NCBI GenBank assembly: GCA_024195265.1
Contig: JAJLRJ010000013.1
Span: 12,713,822 to 12,777,821, forward strand
Length of the DNA stretch: 64,000 nucleotides
Reading direction: 5' to 3'
Origin: Dendrophyllia cribrosa
Taxonomy: Eukaryota; Cnidaria; Anthozoa; Scleractinia; Dendrophylliidae
Under the pieces are notes generated by a model. That model was not told the DNA's origin. It saw only the letters and a list, made by a program, of their open reading frames with translations, and did not search any database. The translations under genes and the position numbers were made by a program. How positions within the stretch are numbered: the first letter of the stretch is position 1; each line of letters opens with the position of its first letter. Below are positions 1-14,600 of the stretch, one piece after another.

Positions 1-104
1 CAAGCTGCTCTGTTAGTTTTGTGTAATTCCTCTCCAGTTCCTTCTGGTAAGCACGCTGGTCAACCGTGATTAGATGTTTGTTTCTGTGCAATGCATCACT
101 GCAT
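1..104 (-). CDS. DOCK7: DOCK exon E42 (DHR-2 C-terminus), truncated by window edge
   Basis: Encodes [20 protein letters not shown] then [15 protein letters not shown] and is still open at position 1. It matches [28 protein letters not shown]. Roughly 40 residues to the usual C-terminus remain beyond the window. Confidence 0.95.
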
Positions 105-3100
105 CTGAAATGAGAGCAACAAAATAACGTTTCGCGATGGCACAGACTCCAGGCATCAAGACAACAAATAGATTCCATTTTGCCCTGTGTCTGTTCACTT
201 ATAGGTCTAAAACTCATTATAAAATGCTCAAGGAAATGCGCGCGCTATGATTGGTTAAAATGATTGGATGATTGGTCACGCGCGTGACGTAAGGTTCATT
301 ATAACCGTTTTTATTTTTAAAAGAAAAAAAAACTTGTTCCTCGTGCATTGTTGAGTTATATAAGCACTTGGGAATTTTTAAGAACACTCGAGAAGTGCGA
401 GAAGCACTCGCCTTTGGCTCGTGCTTCTCTGCACTTCTCTCGTGTTCTTAAAAATTCCCGCGTGCTTACATAACTCAGTAATGCACTCGGCGCGTTTTTT
501 ATTTCTTTAATAATCATGACTCATTAATAATTCATGACGAGAACACAAAGGAAATCACTACCGTGAAGAAGGGTTGGATAACAGGTCTTAATCTGCATTA
601 ATATACATGAAAAAATACTCAATTCTGATTGGCTAAGAGCAGTGCAGTTCAAGTGTAACACCAGTGTAAAAAGTGTAACACCGGTGCAAATTACAAATCC
701 CAAAACAAATTGATGCAAAAATGTTTTGCAAAAAAAGAGAAAAAAAAACTTCCCAAGAAAAAAAGTTTTGCAAAAAAAAAAAATGGATGCAATCTTTTTT
801 CATGTATAATTATTAATAAGTAACCATACGGTTTTCTCGTTCAATTTGGGATTAATTTGCACGAGTGAGTTTTTCAAAAAGCTCACAAATTAAGCCCAAA
901 TTGAACTCGAAACCGTATGATTACCTATACATAAGTTTACAATTTTATTCCTTCGTTTTCTCCACATTGCTGCTGCTGGGACTTTGTGAGACCAGGTGGA
1001 AGCAGTCAGGGAAACTGCGACTGACAACAGGACGCTACGCAAACCACCTAGTAGCATCAGCCGTCAAGCCCTGAACTGGAACCCCCAAGGTCAACGAAAG
1101 AGAGGGAGACCACGAAACACCTGGCGGCGAGAGCTTGAAAAGGACATTAAGAGGACTGGACACACATGGAAACAACTTGAAGGGATAGCACAGGACAGAG
1201 GAGACTGGCGAGTTATTGTTGGTGGCCTATGCTCCGGGAGGAGCAAAGGGCCAAAGTAGTAGTAGTAAGTTTCTCCACATTTAATGATCAGTTTGAGAAG
1301 CTTTTTCAAACACTCGAAAGAGTGATTCATCAGGTATCCAAACACCTACAAGTGGTTAAACCTCGTTTTTTAACGCACCTTTCGGTGTTTGGATATCTTG
1401 ATGAAACACACTCTTTCTCATATATGATATATTACATCTCAGATAACGTCAAAATGTGGTAAGAACAAAAAAGTATTCACTGTTATTACCTCTTTATAAA
1501 TTCTTTAAAACAGAGTCGGAGTCTGTGATGGTGTCTCGTGAACATTCGAGTTTCTCCTTCTTCAGGGGAATCCTGATCGTGCAAGAACACCAAAGCAATT
1601 TCTAACGGACCCTGCAAAGTCACACAAATATAAGTTCCCCGTGTATTGATATGTTATCACTTGATATTCTTTTTCTTGCAAGCATGCCTCCTTGGCAAGG
1701 TAATTATGTTTGTAGGGGGTTTGAATAATATGTGTTAGTCAATCTTGGTGCAATGAAAGAAAAAAAAAGATATGCGCGCTCGTAATGTAACACTGAGTTG
1801 GATAACAGATAATACCACAAGTGCCACCCTCCCCCAACTCCTCAGATACGACACTCCTCCCTTTACGGGCCCCTACTAAGGGCATATTTTATATGTTTCT
1901 GTAGGAGACTGTAGGTTTTCACGTCTTGGTCTAAAATAGCACAGGAACCTACCAACTTGATTATTTCTTTCACGTTCATGATCCTTATTACCGTTTGATA
2001 TCAGACAGGGTGGGGGTTTATAAACCAAACTTGCAACACACCCAGCCCTCCCCTAACACCCATTCAACTCACCCACTCCACCCCCAAGGGGTGCAGAATA
2101 CCGACCCGATTGACAGCAGGGCCAATAGAGCCTTGTAACACCAATCAAAGCATCTTAGGAGTGGGTCTCAAGAAGGGTAACGGCTTATAAACCAAACATG
2201 CAACACACGCAGCCCTCCCCTAACATCCACTCAACCCACCACCCCACCCCCAAAAGGTACAGAATACCGACCTGATTGACAGTAGGGCCAATAGAGCCTT
2301 GTAACACCAACTAAAGCATCTTAGGAGTGGGTCTCAAGCAGGGTAACGCAACTTGCAACATATCCCACCCCCAAGGGGTGCCGAATACCGACCCGATTTA
2401 CAGTAGGGCCAATGGAGCCTTGTAACACCAACTAAAGCATCTAAGGATTGCGTCTCAAACAGGGTCACGGTATATAAACCAACACGCAACACATCCCAAC
2501 CCCTCCCCTAAATACCCACTCAAACCACCCACCCCTCCCCCAAGGGGTGCAGGATACCGACCTGATTGACAGTAGTGCCTATAGAGCCTTGTAACACCAT
2601 CTGAAGCATCTTAGGATTGGGTGGTTCCTGTTGGATTGCACTTTTGAGCTCTTTGGTTCTCAATTCCATATCTTCAATGGCAACTTCAATGGGACTCAGC
2701 ACAATCTGGACAGCATGAAACAAGTATTAACAATCAATTGGAACAGATGATAGAAATCAAAGGATCCTATGAGTCAACTGGTGAATACGAAACGCTCTAA
2801 ATAAAAGATTTCGCCCAAAACTTCATGGTATATAGACGTATACACTTGAGGAACAGATCCGTATTAAACTTGACTTTCAGCGGCGTCACTGCGGAAAACA
2901 TCTTCGCGTGACATAAACATGCATTGTGTGAACCGGATGATGTAATACGCTGGGGAATTACAAAAACGTTTACATCCCAGTGAACGATCGAGTGCTAATT
3001 TGCATATCTGTTCCCGTACAATATTTCGTTCAACGCTTTGCGTATTCACGAGATAAAAACTGATAATGATCTGTAGTCCAAGCCTATAACACGGACAATT

Positions 3101-5569
3101 TCTTATTAAAGACAATGGATTTGGTCCTGCAGAGGACAACATCCATCTAAAGGGCCTATGTTGAGTTTTTGGCTGTTTTTTTGGTCTTGTCAATATTTTC
3201 TTCAAACCAAAACAACCTCCTTCCTAGGGAGAAAATAGAGATAGAACTAGCAGTAATCGGAGATTATGGAGACGCATTCGAAGGAATTTCCAGTGGAAAT
3301 GAGCCCCTGAAAAAAGCAATAGGGGCGGCCATTTGGAAGACCAGCCACCAAAACATCTCAAATTTTACTGCATGCAAGGCACAGGGTAACCAACACGAAA
3401 TTAGGATTGCGTTCTTCGAACGCGAAAAGCAACGTTAACTGACCTGTTCACGGTGCACAACATTGACCCGAGTCTTGACATAAGGAAATGAATTGGCAGC
3501 CGTCAGAATTGTCTTTCTTTTGTACTGGGTGACTAGCTCACCATGAGCTTTGCCGCTTGGTGTGAAAGGCGTCTCGTACATAAACCTCCCTAATGATAAA
3601 ATAAACACACTGCCTTTAATGCACCATGCAAACTGTTGTTGGCAGACGATTTACTCTCAACAAGCAGTGCGTTAATCCTTTTATTCCCAGGTTTCTAATT
3701 TTTGAGTCTGTTAGTGAAATTCTTAAGTGTTACCATTCAAATTAAATCTATTGAGTAGTACTTTCTTGTGGTTCTGTTAAAAATATACCGATAGACTAGC
3801 CTTAAAGCAGTAGACTAGCCTTAAAGCTGTAGACTAGCCTTAAAGCAGTAGACTAGCCTTAAAGCAGTAGACTAGCCTTAAGGCAGTAGACTAGCCTTAA
3901 AGCAGTAGACTAGCCTTAAAGCAGTAGACTAGCCTTAAAGCAGTAGACTAGCCTTAAGGCAGTAGACTAGCCTTAAGGCAGTAGACTAGCCTTAAAGCAG
4001 TAGACTAGCCTTAAAGCAGTAGACTAGCCTTAAAGCAGTAGACTAGCCTTAAGGCAGTAGACTAGCCTTAAGGCAGTAGACTAGCCTTAAGGCAGTAGAC
4101 TAGCCTTAAGGCAGTAGACTAGCCTTAAGGCAGTAGACTAGCCTTAAGGCAGTAGACTAGCCTTAAAGCAGACAGTGTAAGGAGTGTCAGGAGTTTGAGT
4201 ACGCGAAAAGTTAATAAATTTTATATCGATATTCATCATTTTACGGGTATAATAGAACTCACAATTGCCCAAGCTTCCATCTGGGCACTGGATTGCAGAA
4301 AACTAGTTTAATGAGATGGAAAACATATCTTTTTATCTTATTGAATAACAATACATCTCATTGTATCATGCTTCGTTCTAAAAAACACTGAATTTATTTT
4401 CTGCAATCCTGCACCTCACTCCATCTGGCCTTGTAGCTCAGTGGTAGAGCGTTTGTACTGGAATCGTAAATGTCATGGGTTCGAATCCCGTCGAGGCCTG
4501 AAATTTTCTCTTTTTTTCAGGCTCTAATTGCAACTCCCTCAATTGCTGCATAACTGCGATGATCACATTCTCTTCAATTCTTTCTCCGCAGTTGATATGA
4601 AGTTATTTTTATATACACGTTAACAAAGATACTGTTACACATTTTAGGACTAATATTTTCAAGAGCTTGTAAAGAAATTAACAAAAAAGCAGACACGTTT
4701 GTAGAAATCTGATTTCAATCTCCAGCATCTCACACATGAGGTTTTAATAATATAAGTTTCACCACACAGCCTGTTTAACAGATCGTAAACAAATTCAAAT
4801 ATAAGACCCTAATCGAAGGTCGTTACATTCGTTTGCTATGCTGTCTAGTAACCATTACACGATATTTAACTCCACCACACGGGGCATAACACTGACACGC
4901 CTGGTCTAGTAACCACTACACGATGGTTAACTCCGCCACACTGAATGTAACACTGACACGCCTGGTCTAGTAACCATAACACGATAGTTAACGTCACCAC
5001 ACAGGACATAACACTGACACGCCTGGCCTAGTAACCATTACACGATAGATAGCACGTGCGAAGGTTTTTTTTTTGGTTCATGTACTAAATGATTTAAACC
5101 TTTTGATTTTTCTACTTAATATGAAATGAAAACAACTATTTGTGTAACAAGGCGAGTACGGGACTGGTCCAAAAATAAGGAAGTGATTGGTCGAGGAGGT
5201 GGGGGGGGGGGGGGGGGGGAGGGGGGAACTAGACTGAATACTGCGGAAACCATTGGATCCGGACAATTTTCTCAAACAAAACAAAACAAACATACTTAAG
5301 TTGAAATTCTTGTCAAAGTATGTAATACGGTCCTTTAGTTCATATTCATCAAAGTAAGGGTCCACATAGGTCAGTTGAATGTACGCTTTATCTGGATCCA
5401 GTTTGTCTTGCTCGACAGCATTGGAATCTTTAATTACTTCAACTGCATCTTCTCCAAACTTTTCCCCATAAAATGCCTGAAAAACAAAACAGATTTTACG
5501 CCATGGTTTCATAAAGTTATTACGTATTTAATTAGCATTTACGTATATTTTTTTTCTTCCAGTGGTGGT

Positions 5570-5606
<37 letters not shown>

Positions 5607-8600
5607 GGTTGAGCTATGTTACAAGGATTTGGCTGATTTTTGGTTATAACTCTGATCTGCTAAAATGTCCGACAAGCACCTACAATGATACAAAAATGTT
5701 TGTTTGAACCTAAGAAAGATGATATAAAGTCAAGTATTAAAGAGAGCACGAACCACAGCAATTTTTTATCGATGTTTCAAAGACACGCGAAAACAACTTG
5801 AAAATTTAGGTTAAACTTTTCAAGTTGCAATCCATTCCACCCTGGCCATCCGCCGCTACAATCACACATTCATAGTTTCAGTACACTACTATTAAGTAAT
5901 GCTTCACATAAGAACGATTGCAAACTTCATTGTTCTGCGGCATTGGCTCTTTCCCACATAGAATATCTTTGATTTCAAGAATAGAGGAGGAGCTGATGGT
6001 TAATAATTATATTTCATTATAAAAATAAAGAAAATCCATTTGCGTCAAATAAATTTTAGGAAATGTTCGTGCTTCACCAATCAGAATAGCCAAAGACAAT
6101 AGCTAATAATTTTGCTTCTTTGATGAAGTTCCCCAAATACAATATCTTTTAAAAATTGCATGTTGTACGATTGGGTCTCAAATTACTTGAAACCTTAAAA
6201 AAATTAGACAAAATGCACCTTGAACCTTAATGTTTTAGTGGTTTTGGAGTTTAGGCCAATGAGATCACTAGTTGTAACAATGAAAAAAGTTGACATTCCA
6301 TCGTGCATTGCCGTTCAGCGCTATCCTTCTTATGTAGATCATTACTTAATAGTAACTGTTAATAAAACCGGAACATTATTTTTAAATTTCCTTTGATACA
6401 AATATATCTTTTGACTTTCAAAAGTGATACAACAATCTGGTGACATAGCCTGTTCTAGCTCCATGCCGTAAGCTAACCTGCAAGCGATGAGAAATCTCTG
6501 GCAGCTTTGTGATGGCGGGTTCTTTATATATGTACTCTTCGCCATCCAAATCTCCAAATTTGGATCCGTAAAAACCCACTCTAAAGTACGTCCCAAGCAT
6601 GCGCTTTCCCTCCTACAAATCACAAAACAAAATGTTTTCATTAATAATATACGTTATTTTATCCCTTTAAGCCCCACCAACAAAATACAAATTACTCTTT
6701 CATGTCCTCGTACATTTATTATAGCAGTCGTGGGGTGAAATTATTGAAACATCAAGAGAATCCATCTTGGGTGATCATATGCTTATTTCATTGATATTAC
6801 AAGGAGAAATTCGATGCTGATCACCGATCACTGAAAGGGTAGCTACAAGTGAAGAGAGTCTTCTATTGTCCCTGTTTTTGCCACCATTACCTTGCAGTGT
6901 ATTTTTTTGCGCGTGATTTAAGCCTGCACGTATTTAAACCTCATTTATTCCGAATCAAGTTTTAACTCCACAATGACTGAAAACGTCCTCCAATATCCTT
7001 ACGGATATTTCAACTACCTTATTCTAACCAGAGCAATTGAAATAAAGAAGAATATTGTGGTTGCCTACAAAAACAAAAAAATACATAAGGGAGTACGCTT
7101 GAAATAAAGGGGTTTGATAGACGAAGTCGGTGACATCCCAATTTTGCGAGAAGGGTATTCAATATTTATGTCGTAGACGATTTTCGCGCAAACGTTCTTA
7201 AGTGACCAATCACAGCTCTTTACAGAACTAAGCTAATCTCAACTAGATGATCACGCTTGACAGACTACTGATCAGTAATCCCTTACCGTTTGTATAATCT
7301 TGCTGAAGGCTTCTGAAAGTTTTTGATGAACGTGAGTTAGCTTCTTGTAGTTTCGCCTGGCTTCGAGTATAGGAATCAAAAGTTTATACACTTCATTTAC
7401 ACACTCATAAAGATGAGCACGAAAAAACGTGTCGGCAGCCTTTTCGAGCAACACCACCAATCCATTTTCACAGAAGTACTTCCCGGTACAAATGCCCTCT
7501 TCATCCTGGTTGAAAAAAAAAACATAAGCTCAGCACATTACGGACAATTTCGTGACAGGCGGTCAGGAAATCAAAATTGCCATTCTGGTTAAACTTTGAA
7601 TTTTGTGGCCGTTGTTTTGTCTCTTTGGTTTATAATATTTCTTTGCTTTAAAAATTCAAGAAAAATCCCAAAATTAATTTTATAAAATATTGAAAAACAA
7701 ATGGTACCATGCAAAAGTAATGCTGAAGAGGTTTCATTTGAATGGTCACACCATAGGATTTCAACAACAGACTCAAAAGTTAGAACAAATGGTACCATGC
7801 AAAAGTACTGCTGAAGAGGTTTAATTTGAATGGTCACACCATAGGATTTCGTCCACAGACTCAAAAGTTAGAACAAATGGTACCATGCAAAAGTACTGCT
7901 GAAGAGGTTTAATTTGAATGGTCACACCATAGGATTTCGTCCACAGACTCAAGTTAGAACTGCACTGCATGTCTCCATAATTGACTCTGGGAGTGAAAGG
8001 GTTAAGATATAAAATGGCACTTACGGGTGAGACAACATCATCTGAAATGGCGCTCTCCTCCAACACATTGGGAGAAATCTTCTCAAAGGAAACACAGCCA
8101 ATAGGCAGATATGGCTTGTCTTCCAACATACTAAGGTACTCAGAAACTAGACCAGCTGTATGCACCAGGCACATGGCGGCTTCAACGTGGTTATTTAACT
8201 GTCATAAAAAATAATGATGTTATGGCTGAAAGATCCTTCCAGTAATCAATAAACAAAAGAAAACCTGACTAGAAATCCATAAATGCCGATGGACGGGGGA
8301 AAATGGAAAAAAAATTGGTCACTATGGCAACAGCCACGTGGCGGCTTCAAACTGAAAGTAGTTAATCAAAGGTCATAAAAAATAATTTTGAGTGAAAGAC
8401 CCTTCCGGTAATATTTGTAACTTCAGAAGGTCTTTCTTTGCAAGATCTACAAAGGCTAAAGTGCAAACAATTAAAGATGCAGTAGAGACAATAATAAACG
8501 CCGATGGATGGGAAGAAATGGAAAAAAAGGTCAGTTATATTGATACTATACCTCGCCATGCTTGGATGCCATGTTGTAGAGCCACGTCTGTCGTAAGTCG

Positions 8601-11600
8601 GGTGAGTTTTGATACCTGTCATGATAAGAACACATCCAAACGTTACTCGATTCCCCAGGTGTGTCTTCATTTAGTACAATATACAGACATTACCAGATAT
8701 ATCATTTAATTTTTGGTATCACTTTGAAAAGCCAAACAACGCATCCGTATCAATGGAAACGTATAAACAATGGTACAGTTTTGTTATTATACTAGTGTAC
8801 TGATACTATTATCTATTCTTTTCGGCTGCCGATGATCAGGATGGAAATAGATTGTATTCTGAACAAAATAGGCCAAGTTTGAAGTCCCCATCCACAGACA
8901 TCACTTTACTTCTTTTCTGATTGTTTGACAAAATTCTTAAAGGGAACCTCCACTATTATAACAAATTGACGTAAAATTGTTGAAAATAATGTTTAAATTT
9001 CAGTTATGTTAATAACAAGTGGAAATATAATTTTAGTGGACGCAAAAATTGGATATGAATATCGCTTGTTTTCGCTTTCAAATTTCCCGCGCGCTGCCAT
9101 TTTGAATATTTATGACGTCATTTGGTTGCCCAATTGTTCCAAACAAAAGAGCGTGGATTCTTAACAATAGCGGCAGCCAAGTGACGTCATAAATATTCAA
9201 AATGGCGGCGCGCGGGAAATTTAAAAGCAAAAATAGGTGATATTCATATCCAATTTTTGTGTCCACTAAAATTATATTTCCACTTGTTATTAACATAATT
9301 GAAATTTAAACATTATTTCCAACAATTTTACGTCAATTTGTTATAACAGTGGAGGTTCCCTTTAACCCTTTCAAACCCAGAACCAAACACGGTGGGTGTA
9401 ATGTGGTTCAAAAGTTTCAATCTGTGGATAAAAACCTACTGCAGTGTGACCACGCAAATGACCACTGAGAGCTACAATTAGCATCACTTTCATTTGTTGC
9501 AGTTTGCCTTTCCATATTTTGCATCAAAGGGCCCTAAGAGCCATCTCGTGAATACGCAACGACGTAAGGTTAAGTCCATAGTTTGGTTTTAATTTTTTAT
9601 ACTGAGTTTGAAGTCAAAGAATTGAAAAGTGAAACAGATTTAAAAAGACCAAAACATCTAAGCGTGATATTAATATGCGTTGTGTGAAACGAGACTGTCT
9701 AGACAACTGGATGACGTAATACACTGGGGAATTAATAAAGTTGACAGACGATGGAACGAGTGAAAATTTGCATATCTGTCCCCGTATACTATATCTTATA
9801 TCTTGTTCGACACTTCTCGTATTCACGAGATAAACATGAAATTTGTGGAATTTTTATATTCTACTTGTTTGATCTTAGCCGCTTTGGATGGTTCATCCAA
9901 GGGGAATTAATTGTGTTATCACAATATACCCACCCTTTGGCAATCCTGTACATCAAATCAACCAACATTTCTGGATCCTGACAAAAAATATAACAAAAAC
10001 GATCAGCACTTTGTTGATCTTCCACATGCTGAAAAAGGGGTAATGTCACACACGAGCCACAAGAGACCCACACGGCAGGAGCATGAAGCAACTAAGAGCA
10101 CTGCTACTCCCCCCCTCGATGGGATGCGAGTCCATCGCAGGGTTACCCCCAGTATTCTGTCGCTGGTACTCATTTATACACCTGGGTGGAAAGAGACAAT
10201 GTGGAGCAATGTCTCCTGTCTAAGGAAACAACACGATGGAAGAGACCAGGCCTCGAACCACCGACCTTTAGATCTGCAGCACTCTATCCAGCACTACATC
10301 TGCAGCACCCTATCTAGCACTACATCTGCAGCACTCTATCCACTACATCTACAGCAATAGATATGCAGCACTCTATCCACTGCATCTACAGCACTACATC
10401 TGCAGCAATAGATATGCAGCACTCTATTCACTGCATCTACAGCACTACATCTGCAGCGCTACATCTGCAGCACTCTATCCACTGCATCTACAGCACTAGA
10501 TCTGCAGCACTCTATCCACTACATCTACAGCACTTGATCTGCAGCACTCTATCCACTGCATCTACAGCACTTGATCTGCAGCACTCTATCCACTACATCT
10601 ACAGCACTTGATCTGCAGCACTCTATCCACTGCATCATCACGCCTTCACACTTCACCATACCTCTTCTTCGTACTGAGGGTAAGTGAGAACTTGTATGCA
10701 AGGATCTTATTATGCAGCACGACATGATGAGATGAACATGAACGATGAAAAAACATGGTGGTATATGCACTTCTCATACTTATTTATGAATTCTCAACTA
10801 TCTTGCTGCAAAACGTTCATAAAAAGTAAATATAATATCACAAAAAAATTGGTACCTCTTGATACTCCTTCATCTTGACTGTATCTGACAGAATCATATG
10901 CAGATTGAAAACGAGCTCTCGGACCTAAGAAAACATTTCATATTTGATCATGTCTTTCAGCATTTTTAAATAAGGTGATATGAAATGTCTTTAAACATTA
11001 TCTAAGGGCCAATAATTTAAACGACGTTCAGACAAGGTTTTAAATGCAAATGTAAAAATACATAATACGGTCTCAAAAAAAGTAGATCTTACTTGAAATT
11101 TTTCTTAAAAACAACAACTATTTCAACGCATGTTTGTAATAATGACGTGTTTTCAGTAGCACAATAGCAAAAAATTTATAAACTTTCTTTTTCTCAGAGT
11201 AGTTACATCTGGCCAACATGAAAAAGCAAACACAAATCATCAGAAATATCACAAGAAACTAAGAACCGTTTTTGAAACAAATTCAAATCACACATAAGGC
11301 TGACAAACTATTGTGGGACAAACCAAGGTGAGATCAGAGCAGTTATCACTTGTGTCGTAAAACCAAAACCAAAGCAATTACTCTGGCCAATCACAACAGA
11401 CGTAGACAATCTAATGAACCAATCAGAACTCGAAGCAAATACATGTAGCCGGCGCCAAGCGCGGGAAAACGCGTACAAGCAAATCATAATTGGTTTTAGT
11501 TTTGCTTCTGATTGGTTGAGAAAGTGGCACAAGATTTTTTTGCCAATAAAAAGGCGTAGAAATGCGAAAATAAATGGGAAATTACTTTCGACACTCAATT

Positions 11601-14600
11601 GAAAACCCCGCTCTATTTACCTGATCTGGGAAAGTGCTTGTTCTGAGCTCCTGATCAGATTCAGCGTATGTGATGATTGTTTTCAGTGACCGACGCAGAT
11701 GCTCCTCACTAAACGTCTGTAACAGAAAATCAAATGCAGTGGTTAGAGCCTTGTTGGGTATGTAAAAAAACCTTGCAATGCTGGCATGGACCATTCCTTG
11801 GTTTTGTACGTTAAACAAGCTTACAATGTTGGCATGGATCATTCAGACTAAACGATTCCTTAAACAAGAAGACGTAGTATAAAAGCGCAGTTAACTTTGG
11901 TAAACAGGGAGGATTCATTTATCAATCATTATACAGAGTACAGCTGACATCATGGAGAATTTGTTTTCTCTGTTTTGTCCAACATGGCGGACAGTTTTGA
12001 AAATGTAGACGAGATTATTCCGAAAAGGGCAAGTGAAGGCATCGAAAAAATGTTTAGCCGAAGATATTGACGATTAAGGAAAACATGAAACCGAAGCAAA
12101 AAGTAGTTTTGTTGACGTGGAAATGGCTTCCGTTTTACCGTACATCTGTTCATTTTTAGATCATAAAATAGCAGAAAAATAGCGTGTGTACTTTCTCTCC
12201 GTCTATTTCCTGTCTTTCACTATAATGTTCTACAAAGATTTTAATTACAGTGAGTATAAACTAACATGTGAAGTTCCAACAAGTGTCGACAGTGACATGG
12301 TTACTTGCATCTTGACACGTGCGAAGTTCTGAAAAATATATAAAGAAAGTTGCATAAACATTAGTCATGAAAATATTATTAAAATAAAATATTGATATAG
12401 TGTTATTGATACATGCTACCTTTCATTTGAAGACGGTTTGGAACTTTTGCAAACTTACGTTTCCTATTTCAAAATTCTGTCTCATGAGGAGGTAAAGAGA
12501 TGCGCTGGCCTGGGCTCTAATACTGCTGATAGCCGAGCTACAGTGGTTCAGGAGCCTGGAACAGAGGTCTGCACACAGCTCAGTGTCCTCGTCAAACAAC
12601 AGCTCAGGAAACTGAAAATGGAAACTGGCATTAAACGTCTAGCATGTTCCGAGTGTCCAGATTATTGTGCGTGCAATGAAAGGGGAACTGGGGAGACAGG
12701 GAAAGGACGCCTGCAATAATGACCCCCTTTTGGTCATTTCAGTGGACTTTGGAGGCCGCAAAAATCCGATTGGCTAATTCGCGCTGGGCGGTAAACATAG
12801 TAAATTCCCAGGTGAAGTCAGCCATGCGTAAACGTGCGCGCCAATTTCTGATTGGTAAGTGTATTGACAGTTGACATAATTCGATAACCTGGAAATCGGT
12901 GGGTGTTATGCGAATTGCCCAGTTCTTATGGCAGGTGTTCCTTCCCTTATATCAAGGACAGCAGTGTTTATTGTGTGTCATCTTTTCTTTGCTTCCCACA
13001 ATATGACATACAATATGAGATACAATATGAGATACAATATGAGATACAATATGAGATACAATATGAGATACAATATGAGATACAATATGAGATACAATAT
13101 GAGATACAATATGAGATACAATATGAGATACAATATGACATACAATATGAGATACAATATGAGATACAATATGAGATACAATATGACATACAATATGAGA
13201 TACAATATGACATACAATATGACATACAATATGAGATACAATATGAGATACAATATGACATACAATATGACATACAATATGAGATACAATATGAGATACA
13301 ATATGAGATACAATATGAGATACAATATGACATACAATATGACATACAATATGAGATACAATATGAGATACAATATGAGATACAATATGAGATACAATAT
13401 GAGATACAATATGACATACAATATGACATACAATATGAGATACAATATGAGATACAATATGACATACAATATGACATACAATATGAGATACAATATGAGA
13501 TACAATATGACATACAATATGACATACAATATGAGATACAATATGAGATAAAATATGAGATACAATATGAGATACAATATGAGATACAATATGAGATACA
13601 ATATGACATACAATATGAGATACAATATGAGATACAATATGAGATACAATATGACATACAATATGAGATACAATATGAGATACAATATGAGATACAATAT
13701 GACATACAATATGACATACAATATGAGATACAATATGACATACAATATGACATACAATATGAGATACAATATGAGATACAATATGAGATACAATATGAGA
13801 TACAATATGAGATACAATATGAGATACAATATGACATACAATATGACATACAATGAGATACAATATGAGATACAATATGAGATACAATATGAGATACAAT
13901 ATGAGATACAATATGAGATACAATATGAGATACAATATGAGATACAATATGACATACAATATGACATACAATGAGATACAATATGAGATACAATATGAGA
14001 TACAATATGAGATACAATATGAGATACAATATGACATACAATATGAGATACAATATGACATACAATATGAGATACAATATGAGATACAATATGAGATACA
14101 ATATGACATACAATGAGATACAATATGAGATACAATATGAGATACAATATGAGATACAATATGAGATACAATATGACATACAATATGACATACAATGAGA
14201 TACAATATGAGATACAGTATGAGATACAATATGAGATACAATATGAGATACAATATGACATACAATATGAGATACAATATGACATACAATATGACATACA
14301 ATATGACATACAATATGACATACAATATGACATACAATATGAGATACAATATGAGATACAATATGAGATACAATATGACATACAATATGAGATACAATAT
14401 GAGATACAATATGACATACAATGACATACAATATGAGATACAATATGAGATACAATATGAGATACAATATGACATACAATATGAGATACAATATGAGATA
14501 CAATATGAGATACAATATGACATACAATATGACATACAATATGAGATACAATATGACATACAATATGACATACAATATGAGATACAATATGAGATACAAT

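Noticed and set aside
3786..4171. CRISPR array
   Set aside because: Repeats are contiguous 19-bp units without unique spacers, in a eukaryotic intron.
4427..4499. Functional tRNA gene
   Set aside because: The anticodon arm is not standard and a SINE-type hairpin tail follows; treated as a tRNA-derived element.
5375..5707. Plus-strand ORF with a poly-glycine run
   Set aside because: It is the antisense of exon E38 plus the G homopolymer; no independent support.
10363..10611. ORF of repeated [15 protein letters not shown] units
   Set aside because: Translation of the 37-bp minisatellite, not a gene.
11983..12069. Short plus-strand ORF starting ATGGCGGACAG
   Set aside because: Only 28 codons ([20 protein letters not shown] ...) and a stop. 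It may be a transposon first-exon relic, but nothing confirms it.
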